NCBI GenBank assembly: GCA_945878645.1
Contig: CAMCTW010000002.1
Span: 1-45,816, forward strand
DNA length: 45,816 nt
From: Bifidobacterium breve
GTDB lineage: Bacteria > Actinomycetota > Acidimicrobiia > Acidimicrobiales > Acidimicrobilacustridaceae
Direction: 5' to 3'
Part shown: positions 9,142-17,607 of the stretch, piece after piece
Layout of the letters: each line of letters begins with the position of its first letter
Numbering within the stretch: position 1 is the first letter of the stretch
Position numbers and translations under genes: made by a program
Notes under the pieces: generated by a model
Seen by the model: the letters and a program-made list of their open reading frames with translations, nothing else
What the model was told of the DNA's origin: nothing
Database searches by the model: none

Positions 9142-11412
9142 GTGCAGACATTCCTGCAATACACAATCTTGGGTCTTGCTCTTGGTGGCGCCTATTTCAT
9201 CGCCGCATCCGGTCTTGTTGTGACTTACACGACCTCGGGCATCTTCAACTTCGCCCAGGGCGCAATCGCGATGCTCGCGGTCTTCACCTACTGGCAGTTC
9301 CGGTGGGGATGGGGATGGCCAGCCCCTCTGGCCCTACTCATGGTGCTCGGCATTTTGGCCCCACTTCTGGGAGCGGTTCTCTATCAGGTCGTGATGAAAA
9401 ATCTTCGTGGCACCTCTGAAGTCACCAAGATCATTGTGTCGATCGGCGTCATGCTCGGTTTGCAGGCGCTGGCAACCTGGGTTTGGAGCCCAACCTCAAG
9501 TACGCCGCGTCAGTTCCAAAAGTTCTTTGGACCAAACGCATTCGCTCATTTTGGAAGCCTCAGGGTTCCGTGGCACATCATCATTTCGTTCATTATCGCC
9601 ATCGCCATTGCGGTTGGTATTCGGTTTCTTTTTGTCCGCACCCGTTCTGGTGTTGCTATGCGAGCAGTTGTCGACGATCCGGAGCTCCTGCAGCTCAATG
9701 GCGGTCGCCCTGAACGTCTCGCGATGATCTCCTGGGCCGGTGGCTCATTCCTTGCAGCGCTGGCTGGCATCCTCATCCAGCCGATGATCGGTTCGGCCAT
9801 GAGCGCAGGGGCACTCACCCTTCTTGTCATCGATGCGTTCGCTGCCGCGATGTTTGGTCGCCTGCGCAGCCTTCCTCGCACCTTTATGGGTGCCCTCATC
9901 ATTGCTCTCACTACGACCTATGTCGTGGCCTACTTCCCGAGCAAGTGGACCTGGTCGAGTTCATTCCGCAACTCACTGCCGATGATCTTCCTTTTCATCA
10001 TTCTTCTTGTGCTTCCGCAGGATCGTCTTCGAGGGGCAACGGTTCTCCGGCTTCGTGAACGATTCCGTATGCCTTCAATACGTACGGCATGGATTGCTGG
10101 GCTCACGATGATGATCGTGGTGTTCTGCCTCAAGGTCATCATGGCCAAGACCGGCGTCAATACGCTCACGCTTGCCCTCACCTTTGCGATTATTGCGTTG
10201 TCGTTGGTGCTCCTCACGGGCTTTGCTGGCGAGATCAACCTCGCTGCGCTGTCGTTTGGCGCTATCGCTGTCATGGTCGTGTATCACTTCGGAATTTCCG
10301 GTACCGGCACCGAGGCGCGCACAACGCTTTGGGGGATCCTTCTCGCTGCGGTGGTGACTGCTCTGGTCGGCGCACTCATTGCATTGCCTGCACTGCGATT
10401 GCGAGGCCTTTATTTGGCTCTCGCCACAATGGCATTTGGTGTGTTCATTTCCCGCATGGTGCTTACAGAGCGCACCGAGAGGGAAATCTTTGGTTTGAAG
10501 TTCACGCTGTTCACATCGGGTCAGCTTGCAATTCCACGGCCAAAAATCGGCCCGATTGACTTCAATGGTCAGGACGCGTTCCTTTTCCTTTGCGCAGGGT
10601 TATTCGTCGCCATCGGAATCGGCATGGTGTACCTGCGCCACAGTGGGTACGGGCGCCGCTTGACGGCAATGAAAGACAGCCCGGCAGCATCGGCCACACT
10701 TGGCATGAGCGTTGTCCGCCTCAAGCTTTCGATTTTTATGATGTCGGCAGCAATCGCCGGAATTGGTGGCGTCATGATGGCAGCGCAGGTCGGCACCGTG
10801 AATTCCGATCGCTTCGACATCTTCTTGAGTCTTGCCCTCGCGATGATCACGGTTGTTGGTGGCATCGGCTACGTGTCGGGAGCGTTGTTCGCTGGGATCT
10901 TCTTGATCGCATTTATCGAAGCGTTGAATCTCATGCTTAAGAAGTTTGCTGTCGATTACTCGAGCCTCGAGGCGATCTTTATGTTCTTCATCTCAGCGGT
11001 CACGGTGCTGCCGGCAACGATCGGCATCACCATGGGCAAGAACCCCTCGGGTGCGGTGAGCGACATCGTCGAAGGAATGAATAAGGTCAAGCAGTCCAAG
11101 CCTCTCATGATCACAGTCATCGGTCTTGAAGCAGCGATCTGGGCGCTTACTGCCACGGAAGTCATCACCAACTGGCACTTCGTGATCTTGACGTTCGCGA
11201 ATCTCATCCTCGTGCCGATAGTCGGCGGGAAGTTCCTCATGGCCCGAGCGATGCGGGGTGTTCCAAAACCAGTACCGCCCGAACTGATCGGAATCGATCG
11301 CCCATTTACCGATGAAGATCTGGCCGCTATGGATCAGGCGCTGAATCTCGATGGCGTTGTGATCCCGAGTTCGACCACCGTGCGAGAGGAGCCGGCAAAT
11401 GCCTCTGCTTGA
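9142..11412 (+). CDS. Branched-chain amino-acid-type ABC transporter, fused LivH-LivM permease
   Basis: GTG start; LivH part GLALGGAYFIAASGLVVTYTTSGIFNFAQGAIAM and LivM part GFAGEINLAALSFGAIAVMV...LRLRGLYLALATMAFG in one 756-aa ORF. Confidence 0.92.
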   Translation: MQTFLQYTILGLALGGAYFIAASGLVVTYTTSGIFNFAQGAIAMLAVFTYWQFRWGWGWPAPLALLMVLGILAPLLGAVLYQVVMKNLRGTSEVTKIIVSIGVMLGLQALATWVWSPTSSTPRQFQKFFGPNAFAHFGSLRVPWHIIISFIIAIAIAVGIRFLFVRTRSGVAMRAVVDDPELLQLNGGRPERLAMISWAGGSFLAALAGILIQPMIGSAMSAGALTLLVIDAFAAAMFGRLRSLPRTFMGALIIALTTTYVVAYFPSKWTWSSSFRNSLPMIFLFIILLVLPQDRLRGATVLRLRERFRMPSIRTAWIAGLTMMIVVFCLKVIMAKTGVNTLTLALTFAIIALSLVLLTGFAGEINLAALSFGAIAVMVVYHFGISGTGTEARTTLWGILLAAVVTALVGALIALPALRLRGLYLALATMAFGVFISRMVLTERTEREIFGLKFTLFTSGQLAIPRPKIGPIDFNGQDAFLFLCAGLFVAIGIGMVYLRHSGYGRRLTAMKDSPAASATLGMSVVRLKLSIFMMSAAIAGIGGVMMAAQVGTVNSDRFDIFLSLALAMITVVGGIGYVSGALFAGIFLIAFIEALNLMLKKFAVDYSSLEAIFMFFISAVTVLPATIGITMGKNPSGAVSDIVEGMNKVKQSKPLMITVIGLEAAIWALTATEVITNWHFVILTFANLILVPIVGGKFLMARAMRGVPKPVPPELIGIDRPFTDEDLAAMDQALNLDGVVIPSSTTVREEPANASA

Positions 11413-12139
11413 AACTATTGGCGTCAAAGTTCGTTTCGGCGGAAACATTGCGCTTGACGATGTTTCGATTTCGGTCGAAGCCGGAAGTGTCACCGGGCTC
11501 ATTGGCCCAAACGGTGCGGGTAAGACCACGTTATTCAACACGATCACTGGGCTTCAGCCACTCACTGGTGGGAAGATCATCTTTAATGACAAAGACGTCA
11601 CCAAGGAACCACCGCATAAGCGCACTCGTATGGGTCTTGCCCGCACGTTTCAGCGCCTCGAATTGTTTACGACGCTCTCGGTGCGCGACAACGTTCGCGT
11701 TGCCGGCGAAATCCGTAACCACTGGAGCCTTCGGACCACGAAGATGGACGTCAATGCCGAAACCGATCGCATCATCAGCCTGGTCGGGTTGAGCGATGTC
11801 GCCGATCGCGAAGTTGGCGAGATTCCGACCGGAAAGGCACGAGTCGTCGAATTGGCCCGTGCCCTCATGATCCAACCGACACTTGTTCTTCTCGATGAAC
11901 CTGCTTCTGGCCAGACCGAAGAAGAAACTGGGCAGTTCGGACAACTGTTGCGTGACCTTGCTGGCGAAGGCCTCGGAATCTGCCTTGTTGAGCACGACAT
12001 GTCGTTAGTCATGCAGGTCTGCGAAACCATTCACGTGCTTGATTTCGGTCGCATGATTGCAAGTGGCTCTGCAGAGTCAGTTCGCAATAATCCGACCGTG
12101 GTCGATGCCTACCTTGGTGCTCCGGAGAGTGTCGGATGA
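11399..12139 (+). CDS. ABC transporter ATP-binding protein (LivG-like)
   Basis: GPNGAGKTTLFNTITG Walker A; VLLDEPASGQTEEE Walker B; overlaps permease gene. Confidence 0.93.
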   Translation: MPLLETIGVKVRFGGNIALDDVSISVEAGSVTGLIGPNGAGKTTLFNTITGLQPLTGGKIIFNDKDVTKEPPHKRTRMGLARTFQRLELFTTLSVRDNVRVAGEIRNHWSLRTTKMDVNAETDRIISLVGLSDVADREVGEIPTGKARVVELARALMIQPTLVLLDEPASGQTEEETGQFGQLLRDLAGEGLGICLVEHDMSLVMQVCETIHVLDFGRMIASGSAESVRNNPTVVDAYLGAPESVG

Positions 12140-12876
12140 GCGAAGCCCACTACCACGAAGATCACGGCGCAGTTGCTGGCGCACCGTTGGTTGAACTTGT
12201 CGACGTGCGCGCCGCATACGGAACCATTGAAGTGCTCCACGGGGTCAACCTTTCAGTTCCGCAAGGTTCCGTCGTTGCCCTCCTTGGCCCGAACGGCGCC
12301 GGCAAGTCCACGATCCTTAAGGTCATCTCTGGATTGCTGCCGCCCACTTCCGGCGAAGTTCGGCTCGCTGGTCGCATGGTGAATGGCGCTTCAGCTGATG
12401 AACTTGCACGCATTGGTTTGTGCACCATTCCCGAAGGTCGCGGAGTGTTTCCGAACCTCACCGTCCGAGAGAACCTTTGGATGGCGACCATGGCAGGCGT
12501 TCCGCTCGCCCAGGTTGAAGAAATCGCTTATGCCCGTTTCCCTCGTCTGGGTGAACGTCGCAAGCAGCTTGCCGGCACATTGTCCGGCGGCGAACAGCAA
12601 ATGTTGTCGATGGCACGGGCTCTGTCTGTGAATCCATCGGTACTGCTCCTCGACGAATTGTCGATGGGTCTGGCCCCGCTCGTCGTGGCCAACCTCTACG
12701 AGATCGTGGCTCAGGTCTCGCAAGAGGGCGTGTCGATCCTGGTGTCCGAGCAGTTTGCTCGGACGGTGTTGGGCATTGCTCAATACGCCGCGATCGTCCT
12801 CCACGGGAATATCACCAGAGTGGGTACTCCTGCTGAGCTCGAAGATGAATTGTCCGCTGCCTACCTTGGATCTTGA
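12136..12876 (+). CDS. ABC transporter ATP-binding protein (LivF-like)
   Basis: GPNGAGKSTILKVISG; LSGGEQQMLSMARAL; VLLLDELSMGLAPLVV; 4-bp overlap with LivG-like gene. Confidence 0.94.
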   Translation: MSEAHYHEDHGAVAGAPLVELVDVRAAYGTIEVLHGVNLSVPQGSVVALLGPNGAGKSTILKVISGLLPPTSGEVRLAGRMVNGASADELARIGLCTIPEGRGVFPNLTVRENLWMATMAGVPLAQVEEIAYARFPRLGERRKQLAGTLSGGEQQMLSMARALSVNPSVLLLDELSMGLAPLVVANLYEIVAQVSQEGVSILVSEQFARTVLGIAQYAAIVLHGNITRVGTPAELEDELSAAYLGS

Positions 12877-12888
12877 GACCGGAGAAAA

Positions 12889-13257
12889 ATGGAAACCACT
12901 GGTGATCGCATTGAGCAGTTCAAGTCCGAAGTGACGGACCTGAACTTGAAGACTGGTAACCCCAGTCGAGAAAAAACACTTCAGACAATCGGCTTTATCA
13001 TGATGCTCGTTGGCATCATCGGTGGAATCATTTGCTACGTCGGCGCAAAGAACGCGAGCGGCGACGTTGGTATCGCAGCGGCCAAGATTCAAGAGCAGAT
13101 TGTCTTCGCAATCTGGTTCCTGATCCTTACCGTGGTTGGCGCAGCGATGTTCCTCCGCTACGCGTTGGCGAGTTTCCTGCGAATGTGGCTTCTTCGTCAG
13201 CTCTACGAAGGTCAGGCCAACACTGACCGAATCGTCGACGCAGTCTCTAAGCGCTGA
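12889..13257 (+). CDS. Small two-TM membrane protein of unknown function, ABC-module associated
   Basis: 122 aa; hydrophobic segments TIGFIMMLVGIIGGIICYVGA and IVFAIWFLILTVVGAAMFLRYAL; paralogue at 34010-34366 in the same relative position. Confidence 0.82.
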   Translation: METTGDRIEQFKSEVTDLNLKTGNPSREKTLQTIGFIMMLVGIIGGIICYVGAKNASGDVGIAAAKIQEQIVFAIWFLILTVVGAAMFLRYALASFLRMWLLRQLYEGQANTDRIVDAVSKR

Positions 13258-14063
13258 TGGGCACCATCGTCGTGACCGGTTCCGGCTCTGGAATCGGTGC
13301 CGCGACCACTGCACGTCTTCGCGCCGATGGCCACACGGTCATTGGTGTCGATCTGCGCGGTGCCGAAATCGAGGCAGACCTTGGCACTCCCGAAGGCCGA
13401 CAGTCGGCAATCAAGGCAGTTGGCGAAGCATGTGGGGGAGTCCTTGACGGACTCGTGACATGTGCGGGTATCGCTGGGCTTCCGGGTCGTCCAGCATCGC
13501 TTCTCGCGTCGGTGAACTACTTCGGAACGGTCGAGATCATGGCCGGGCTCCGGCCGATGCTGGCCAAGGGCACCAATTCTTCGGCCGTCGCCATCAGTTC
13601 AAACTCGACAACGACAGCTCCCGGGTACAGCCTTGCGCTTACCGAGGCATGTCTCGCCGGAGACGAAGATGCCGCCCGCATCGAAGCAGACAAGGGCAAC
13701 TCGATCATTGAGTATGCGGCCACCAAGTTGGCTGTCGCTCGTTGGATTCGTCGTAATGCCATTACCGATGAGTGGGCGGGAGCAGGTATCCGACTCAACG
13801 CGATTGCCCCAGGCATGATCGCCACTCCGATGATTGAGGAAGGCGCAACCGACGCGAACCTCAAAGTTCAACTCGACATGTTCAAAGACACGATCGCGCT
13901 TGGTCGTGCAGGCAAGCCCGAAGAAGTAGCCGCATTCTTGGCATTTCTTCTTTCACCCGAAGCTGGATTCTTTTGTGGTTCGGTGCTGTTTATCGATGGC
14001 GGTACCGACGCCCGGTTCCGTGCGGATGATTTCCCGGCGCGCTGGGAGATTCCTGGAATGTGA
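13257..14063 (+). CDS. SDR family oxidoreductase, 3-alpha-hydroxysteroid dehydrogenase/carbonyl reductase-like
   Basis: MGTIVVTGSGSGIGAAT, GHTVIGVDLRGAEIEADLGTPEGRQSAI (resembles remembered Comamonas HsdA), YAATK; TGATG overlap with small TM gene. Confidence 0.82.
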   Translation: MGTIVVTGSGSGIGAATTARLRADGHTVIGVDLRGAEIEADLGTPEGRQSAIKAVGEACGGVLDGLVTCAGIAGLPGRPASLLASVNYFGTVEIMAGLRPMLAKGTNSSAVAISSNSTTTAPGYSLALTEACLAGDEDAARIEADKGNSIIEYAATKLAVARWIRRNAITDEWAGAGIRLNAIAPGMIATPMIEEGATDANLKVQLDMFKDTIALGRAGKPEEVAAFLAFLLSPEAGFFCGSVLFIDGGTDARFRADDFPARWEIPGM

Positions 14064-14113
14064 ACTCTCGGTCGTCGAACTCGTGTGTAACGGGTTTTTC
14101 GACCGGGAAGTTC

Positions 14114-14905
14114 TTACATTCCAGTAAAGACTTGGCGCATGTTCGCCAACCAGGCGTTCACATCGGCGTTGCGCTTCGTTGATGTTTGCGCTTCTCGTTC
14201 GCCGGCGTAGGTGACGAACGATTCGGTATCGAGGCAGGCGAGAAGTGCGATGGCGACTTCTTCTGATGTTGATGTTGTTGAAGGATCACTCGGAAATGGT
14301 GCGTTGTTGCCCGGTTTATCGGCGGAGAACTCGCTTGCCGTTGTGCCGGGGACGAACAAGTGCGCCCTCACGTTGGTCTTGCCCAGTTCGACGTAGAGGC
14401 CCTCGGTGAAGAATTCAAGGGCGGCCTTGCTGGCGGAATAGGCACTCACCCCGAAGGCGGCCATATGCACGCCCATCGACGAGACGTTCACAATGTCACC
14501 GCTATCGCACTCGAGCATGTGGGGGAGCATCGCCAGTGTGAGACGAACCGGCGAGAAGTAATTGATGGCCATGACGCCTTCGACGTCATCTGCGGTCATC
14601 TGATCGGTGCGCTTTCGTTTTGGCACGCCCGCGTTATTGACCAGCACATCAACCCGACCATCGAGAGACTCGATGAGAGCGGAAGCGAGCGCATCGATCG
14701 AATCGAGTTCCGAAAGATCAGCGACAACCATTATTGAGTTGGGTGAGTAAGCTTGGCAACGTTCAAGCACCGTGGCTAGACGATCGGCGCGACGAGCGAC
14801 GATCGCAACTCGCGCGCCACGCTGGGCCGCTTCGATTGCGAGTGCTTCACCGATACCGGAGGAAGCTCCGGTGACGACGATGTTGCGGCCAGTGAGGTCG
14901 CTCAT
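14114..14905 (-). CDS. SDR family oxidoreductase
   Basis: NIVVTGASSGIGEALA, NNAGVPK, YSASK. Confidence 0.9.
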   Translation of the reverse strand: MSDLTGRNIVVTGASSGIGEALAIEAAQRGARVAIVARRADRLATVLERCQAYSPNSIMVVADLSELDSIDALASALIESLDGRVDVLVNNAGVPKRKRTDQMTADDVEGVMAINYFSPVRLTLAMLPHMLECDSGDIVNVSSMGVHMAAFGVSAYSASKAALEFFTEGLYVELGKTNVRAHLFVPGTTASEFSADKPGNNAPFPSDPSTTSTSEEVAIALLACLDTESFVTYAGEREAQTSTKRNADVNAWLANMRQVFTGM

Positions 14906-15832
14906 CTACTTGTTTCCGTGGCGCTTTTCGAAAGCATCGCGGATGCCATCGCGCCAGCTGACCTTGCATGGTCCGGTAAGTGCCGCGCGCTTGGTGTTGT
15001 CGGTGACCGAACCTCGAAGCGTTCCTTCGGCGGGAACCGAGTTCACGACGGGATCGATACCGGCGAGTTCACCGATGTACGCACACCATTCCTGAACGCT
15101 GACCGGTTCGTCGCCGGCCCAGTTCACGATGGTTGCTTCGGTTGACGACGCGCCATCGAGCAGCGCTTCGGCCTGCGAGGTGATGTCATCGGTGTGGATG
15201 GGCATGTACATGCACGGGTCCCAGCGTGTGGTGACGGGGTTGCTGGCCATGAGGGCATCCATCTGCATGATGGGAAGGCCACCAGTGCCATCGGGACCGT
15301 ACGAAGCGTTCATGCGAGCGATGGTGACGGGCAGGTCGAAGAGTCGAGCACAGGTGCGCGCAACGGCTTCCTGAGAGATTTTCGACATCGAGTAACTCGG
15401 CGCATGAGCGGCATTGACGTCGCCCAGTGCGTCGGTCTCTTTGAACACGTGCCAGGGATCGCCGTCGGTCGGTGGCTTGTACACCGAGTGCGTCGACATC
15501 ACGAGTGCCGCCTTTGCGTTGCGACAATGGTGAAGCAGTAGTCCCGTTCCTTCGGCGTTGGCGCGAATGGCGAAGTCGTAATCAAGGCCGGCGACCTGCA
15601 CAACGGCAAGGTGCAGTACATAGGTGAAGTCAGTCGGGAGTTCGCTGAAGTCGGGATCGGCAAGATCAACGGCCAGCGTCTTCACGCCGACGTCTTCAAC
15701 CTGCTTGCGAGTTGCCGGATCGCCGAACCGAGCAATGCCCCAGACCTCGTTGTCTTTGGCGAGATCGCGAGCCATAGGAAACGCGATTTGTCCGGCGGGG
15801 CCGGTAATGAGGATCTTTTCGTCGCTCAGCAT
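14906..15832 (-). CDS. NAD(P)-dependent epimerase/dehydratase family (extended SDR)
   Basis: KILITGPAGQIAFPMARDLAKDNEVWGIARF; YSMSK; paralogue of next gene. Confidence 0.85.
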   Translation of the reverse strand: MLSDEKILITGPAGQIAFPMARDLAKDNEVWGIARFGDPATRKQVEDVGVKTLAVDLADPDFSELPTDFTYVLHLAVVQVAGLDYDFAIRANAEGTGLLLHHCRNAKAALVMSTHSVYKPPTDGDPWHVFKETDALGDVNAAHAPSYSMSKISQEAVARTCARLFDLPVTIARMNASYGPDGTGGLPIMQMDALMASNPVTTRWDPCMYMPIHTDDITSQAEALLDGASSTEATIVNWAGDEPVSVQEWCAYIGELAGIDPVVNSVPAEGTLRGSVTDNTKRAALTGPCKVSWRDGIRDAFEKRHGNK

Positions 15833-15834
15833 GA

Positions 15835-16761
15835 TCAGCCTTTAAACAAATCGGGGAAGCAGCTCTGGGCCATCTCGCGAAAACCCTCACGCCATTCAAC
15901 GGTTGGGGTCCACCCGAGACCGAGAAGCTTCGATGGGTCGACAGGGTTCGGAGGAATGCACTGTTCGCTGACGAGCAGGGGAATCTCAATGCCGGTGAGC
16001 TTCGTGAGTTCAGCGGTCCAGTCCTCAATGCTGACGAGTTCCGGCGCACACCAGTTGTAGATCGGCGGGGGAACGTCGGCCTGTTCAAGCAGATACGGCA
16101 ACGAACCGAGGATGTCGCGATCGTGCAAGAAACAATGCGTGTTTGGTGCATCGACACTGATCGTGGTGGGGATGCCCATCTGAGCAAGTGTCACCATCAT
16201 CTGCGGCCAACCGTGACCGGGGCCGTAAGGAACATCGAGTCGCGCAATGACGGCAGGAACACCGAAACGCTTCGAGGCGTACTTCACGGCTGACTCCGCT
16301 GCGATCTTCGAGATCGAATAGGTCGTCATGAATCCCATAGCGCGATGGTTATCGCCCAGGTCATCGGTTTCAACATGACTCACGTGACCGTTGGGTTCGT
16401 ACACGGCACAGGACGAGCAGTGGAAGAACGCTTTGACGCCCTTGACTCGTTCAATGAGCAGTGCGACACCTTCAGCATTGGCAGCGAGATCGCGGTCGAA
16501 GTTGTTGGACTTCGCAACCGCCATATTGATGACGTAATCAAGTCCATCGGGAATCTCGTCGAACGATGCGGTCTCGAGGTCGATGGCGACGGGGATAATG
16601 CCGTCGGCTTCAACCTTTGCGCGCGCATCGGCATCGGCAAAGCGCGAGGTTCCATACACGGTGTTGCCAGCGGCAACAAGATTGCGGGCGAGGGGCCCAG
16701 CAACCTGTCCGGTAACGCCAGTGAGCAGGATCTTCGATCCTGTGAGTGGTGCAGTCGCCAT
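15835..16761 (-). CDS. NAD(P)-dependent epimerase/dehydratase family (extended SDR)
   Basis: MATAPLTGSKILLTGVTGQVAGPLARNLVAAGN; YSISK; ATG at 16761 overlaps upstream stop (TAATG). Confidence 0.85.
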   Translation of the reverse strand: MATAPLTGSKILLTGVTGQVAGPLARNLVAAGNTVYGTSRFADADARAKVEADGIIPVAIDLETASFDEIPDGLDYVINMAVAKSNNFDRDLAANAEGVALLIERVKGVKAFFHCSSCAVYEPNGHVSHVETDDLGDNHRAMGFMTTYSISKIAAESAVKYASKRFGVPAVIARLDVPYGPGHGWPQMMVTLAQMGIPTTISVDAPNTHCFLHDRDILGSLPYLLEQADVPPPIYNWCAPELVSIEDWTAELTKLTGIEIPLLVSEQCIPPNPVDPSKLLGLGWTPTVEWREGFREMAQSCFPDLFKG

Positions 16762-17564
16762 TAGATCTTGTCCGTGTAGTCGTCGGTGCCGAAGTTGGTC
16801 TGTTGGAACGGGCTCGTCCACACATGCGTGGCGAGTCCGCTCTCATTGATTGCTTTACCGATCTTGGCGTAGCCCTTTTCCCAACCCTTTTCGGCGTCAT
16901 GATCGAGGAAATGGAGTTGCAAGAATCGACGGGGACCCGCTACCGGTCGAACGACATCGGCAGGAGCGTCATCAGAAAGTGGGATAACGGTGCCGCTGCC
17001 CACGAGGTCGGGGCCCCACTTCTTTGTGAACGCGCTTTGCAGCCAGTTCGTGCGGAACCAGGCATCCCATTCATCGTGGGTCACGCCTTCGTTGAGATCG
17101 CCGGCGACCACGACAAAGCCGGGATAACCGTGATCGAGGCCGAGTTCTATTGTGCAGCCCTTGGGGTCGCGCTGTTCGCTCCAGCGCATGTCGTAGAGCA
17201 ACGTGTGGATGTGATCGCGTTCGGCGAACATGCGACCTTCTTTGTGCAACACGTTGACGTTATCGACGTTCCATCGGTTGCATTCCTCGGTCGTGCCCTT
17301 TTGCCACCAGTAGACCGCGAGGTACGACCCGGTCTTCGGGTCTGGGGTCATGTCGTTGGTGGCCATCGAGCGAAGCTTCTTCAGCCGACGAGTAGCTACG
17401 AAGCGGTCGCCCGCAAACACATTCGGGCCCATGAGGCAGCCCGAATAGAAATGATCGTGTTCGTACCAACGGTTGTAGGCAACTTCGAAGCCCTCGTGAG
17501 GCTCGACCATTGTGAACAGGAATGTCCCGACCTTGACCGGGTAGTCCTTCTCTGAAAGTGCCAC
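16761..17564 (-). CDS. Uncharacterised protein, possibly EthD/dimeric alpha-beta-barrel-like, with internal duplication
   Basis: 267 aa; FLFTMVEPHEGFEVAYNRWYEHDHFYSG and FVVVAGDLNEGVTHDEWDAWFRTNWLQSA align as two half-repeats; GTG start with GAGGGGGAAAC leader. Confidence 0.7.
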   Translation of the reverse strand: MALSEKDYPVKVGTFLFTMVEPHEGFEVAYNRWYEHDHFYSGCLMGPNVFAGDRFVATRRLKKLRSMATNDMTPDPKTGSYLAVYWWQKGTTEECNRWNVDNVNVLHKEGRMFAERDHIHTLLYDMRWSEQRDPKGCTIELGLDHGYPGFVVVAGDLNEGVTHDEWDAWFRTNWLQSAFTKKWGPDLVGSGTVIPLSDDAPADVVRPVAGPRRFLQLHFLDHDAEKGWEKGYAKIGKAINESGLATHVWTSPFQQTNFGTDDYTDKI

Positions 17565-17607
17565 GTTTCCCCCTCGGAATTTGTGAGGAGGCCACGTTAG
17601 TTCCGGT

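Noticed and set aside
12391-13314. 307-aa minus-strand ORF spanning LivF and the small TM gene
   Set aside because: Antisense to two well-supported coding regions; composition typical of a shadow frame
16746-17555. 269-aa plus-strand ORF opposite the EthD-like gene
   Set aside because: Near full-length overlap. The minus-strand frame has better start context (GAGGGGGAAAC-GTG), operon junctions and repeat structure; not absolutely excluded
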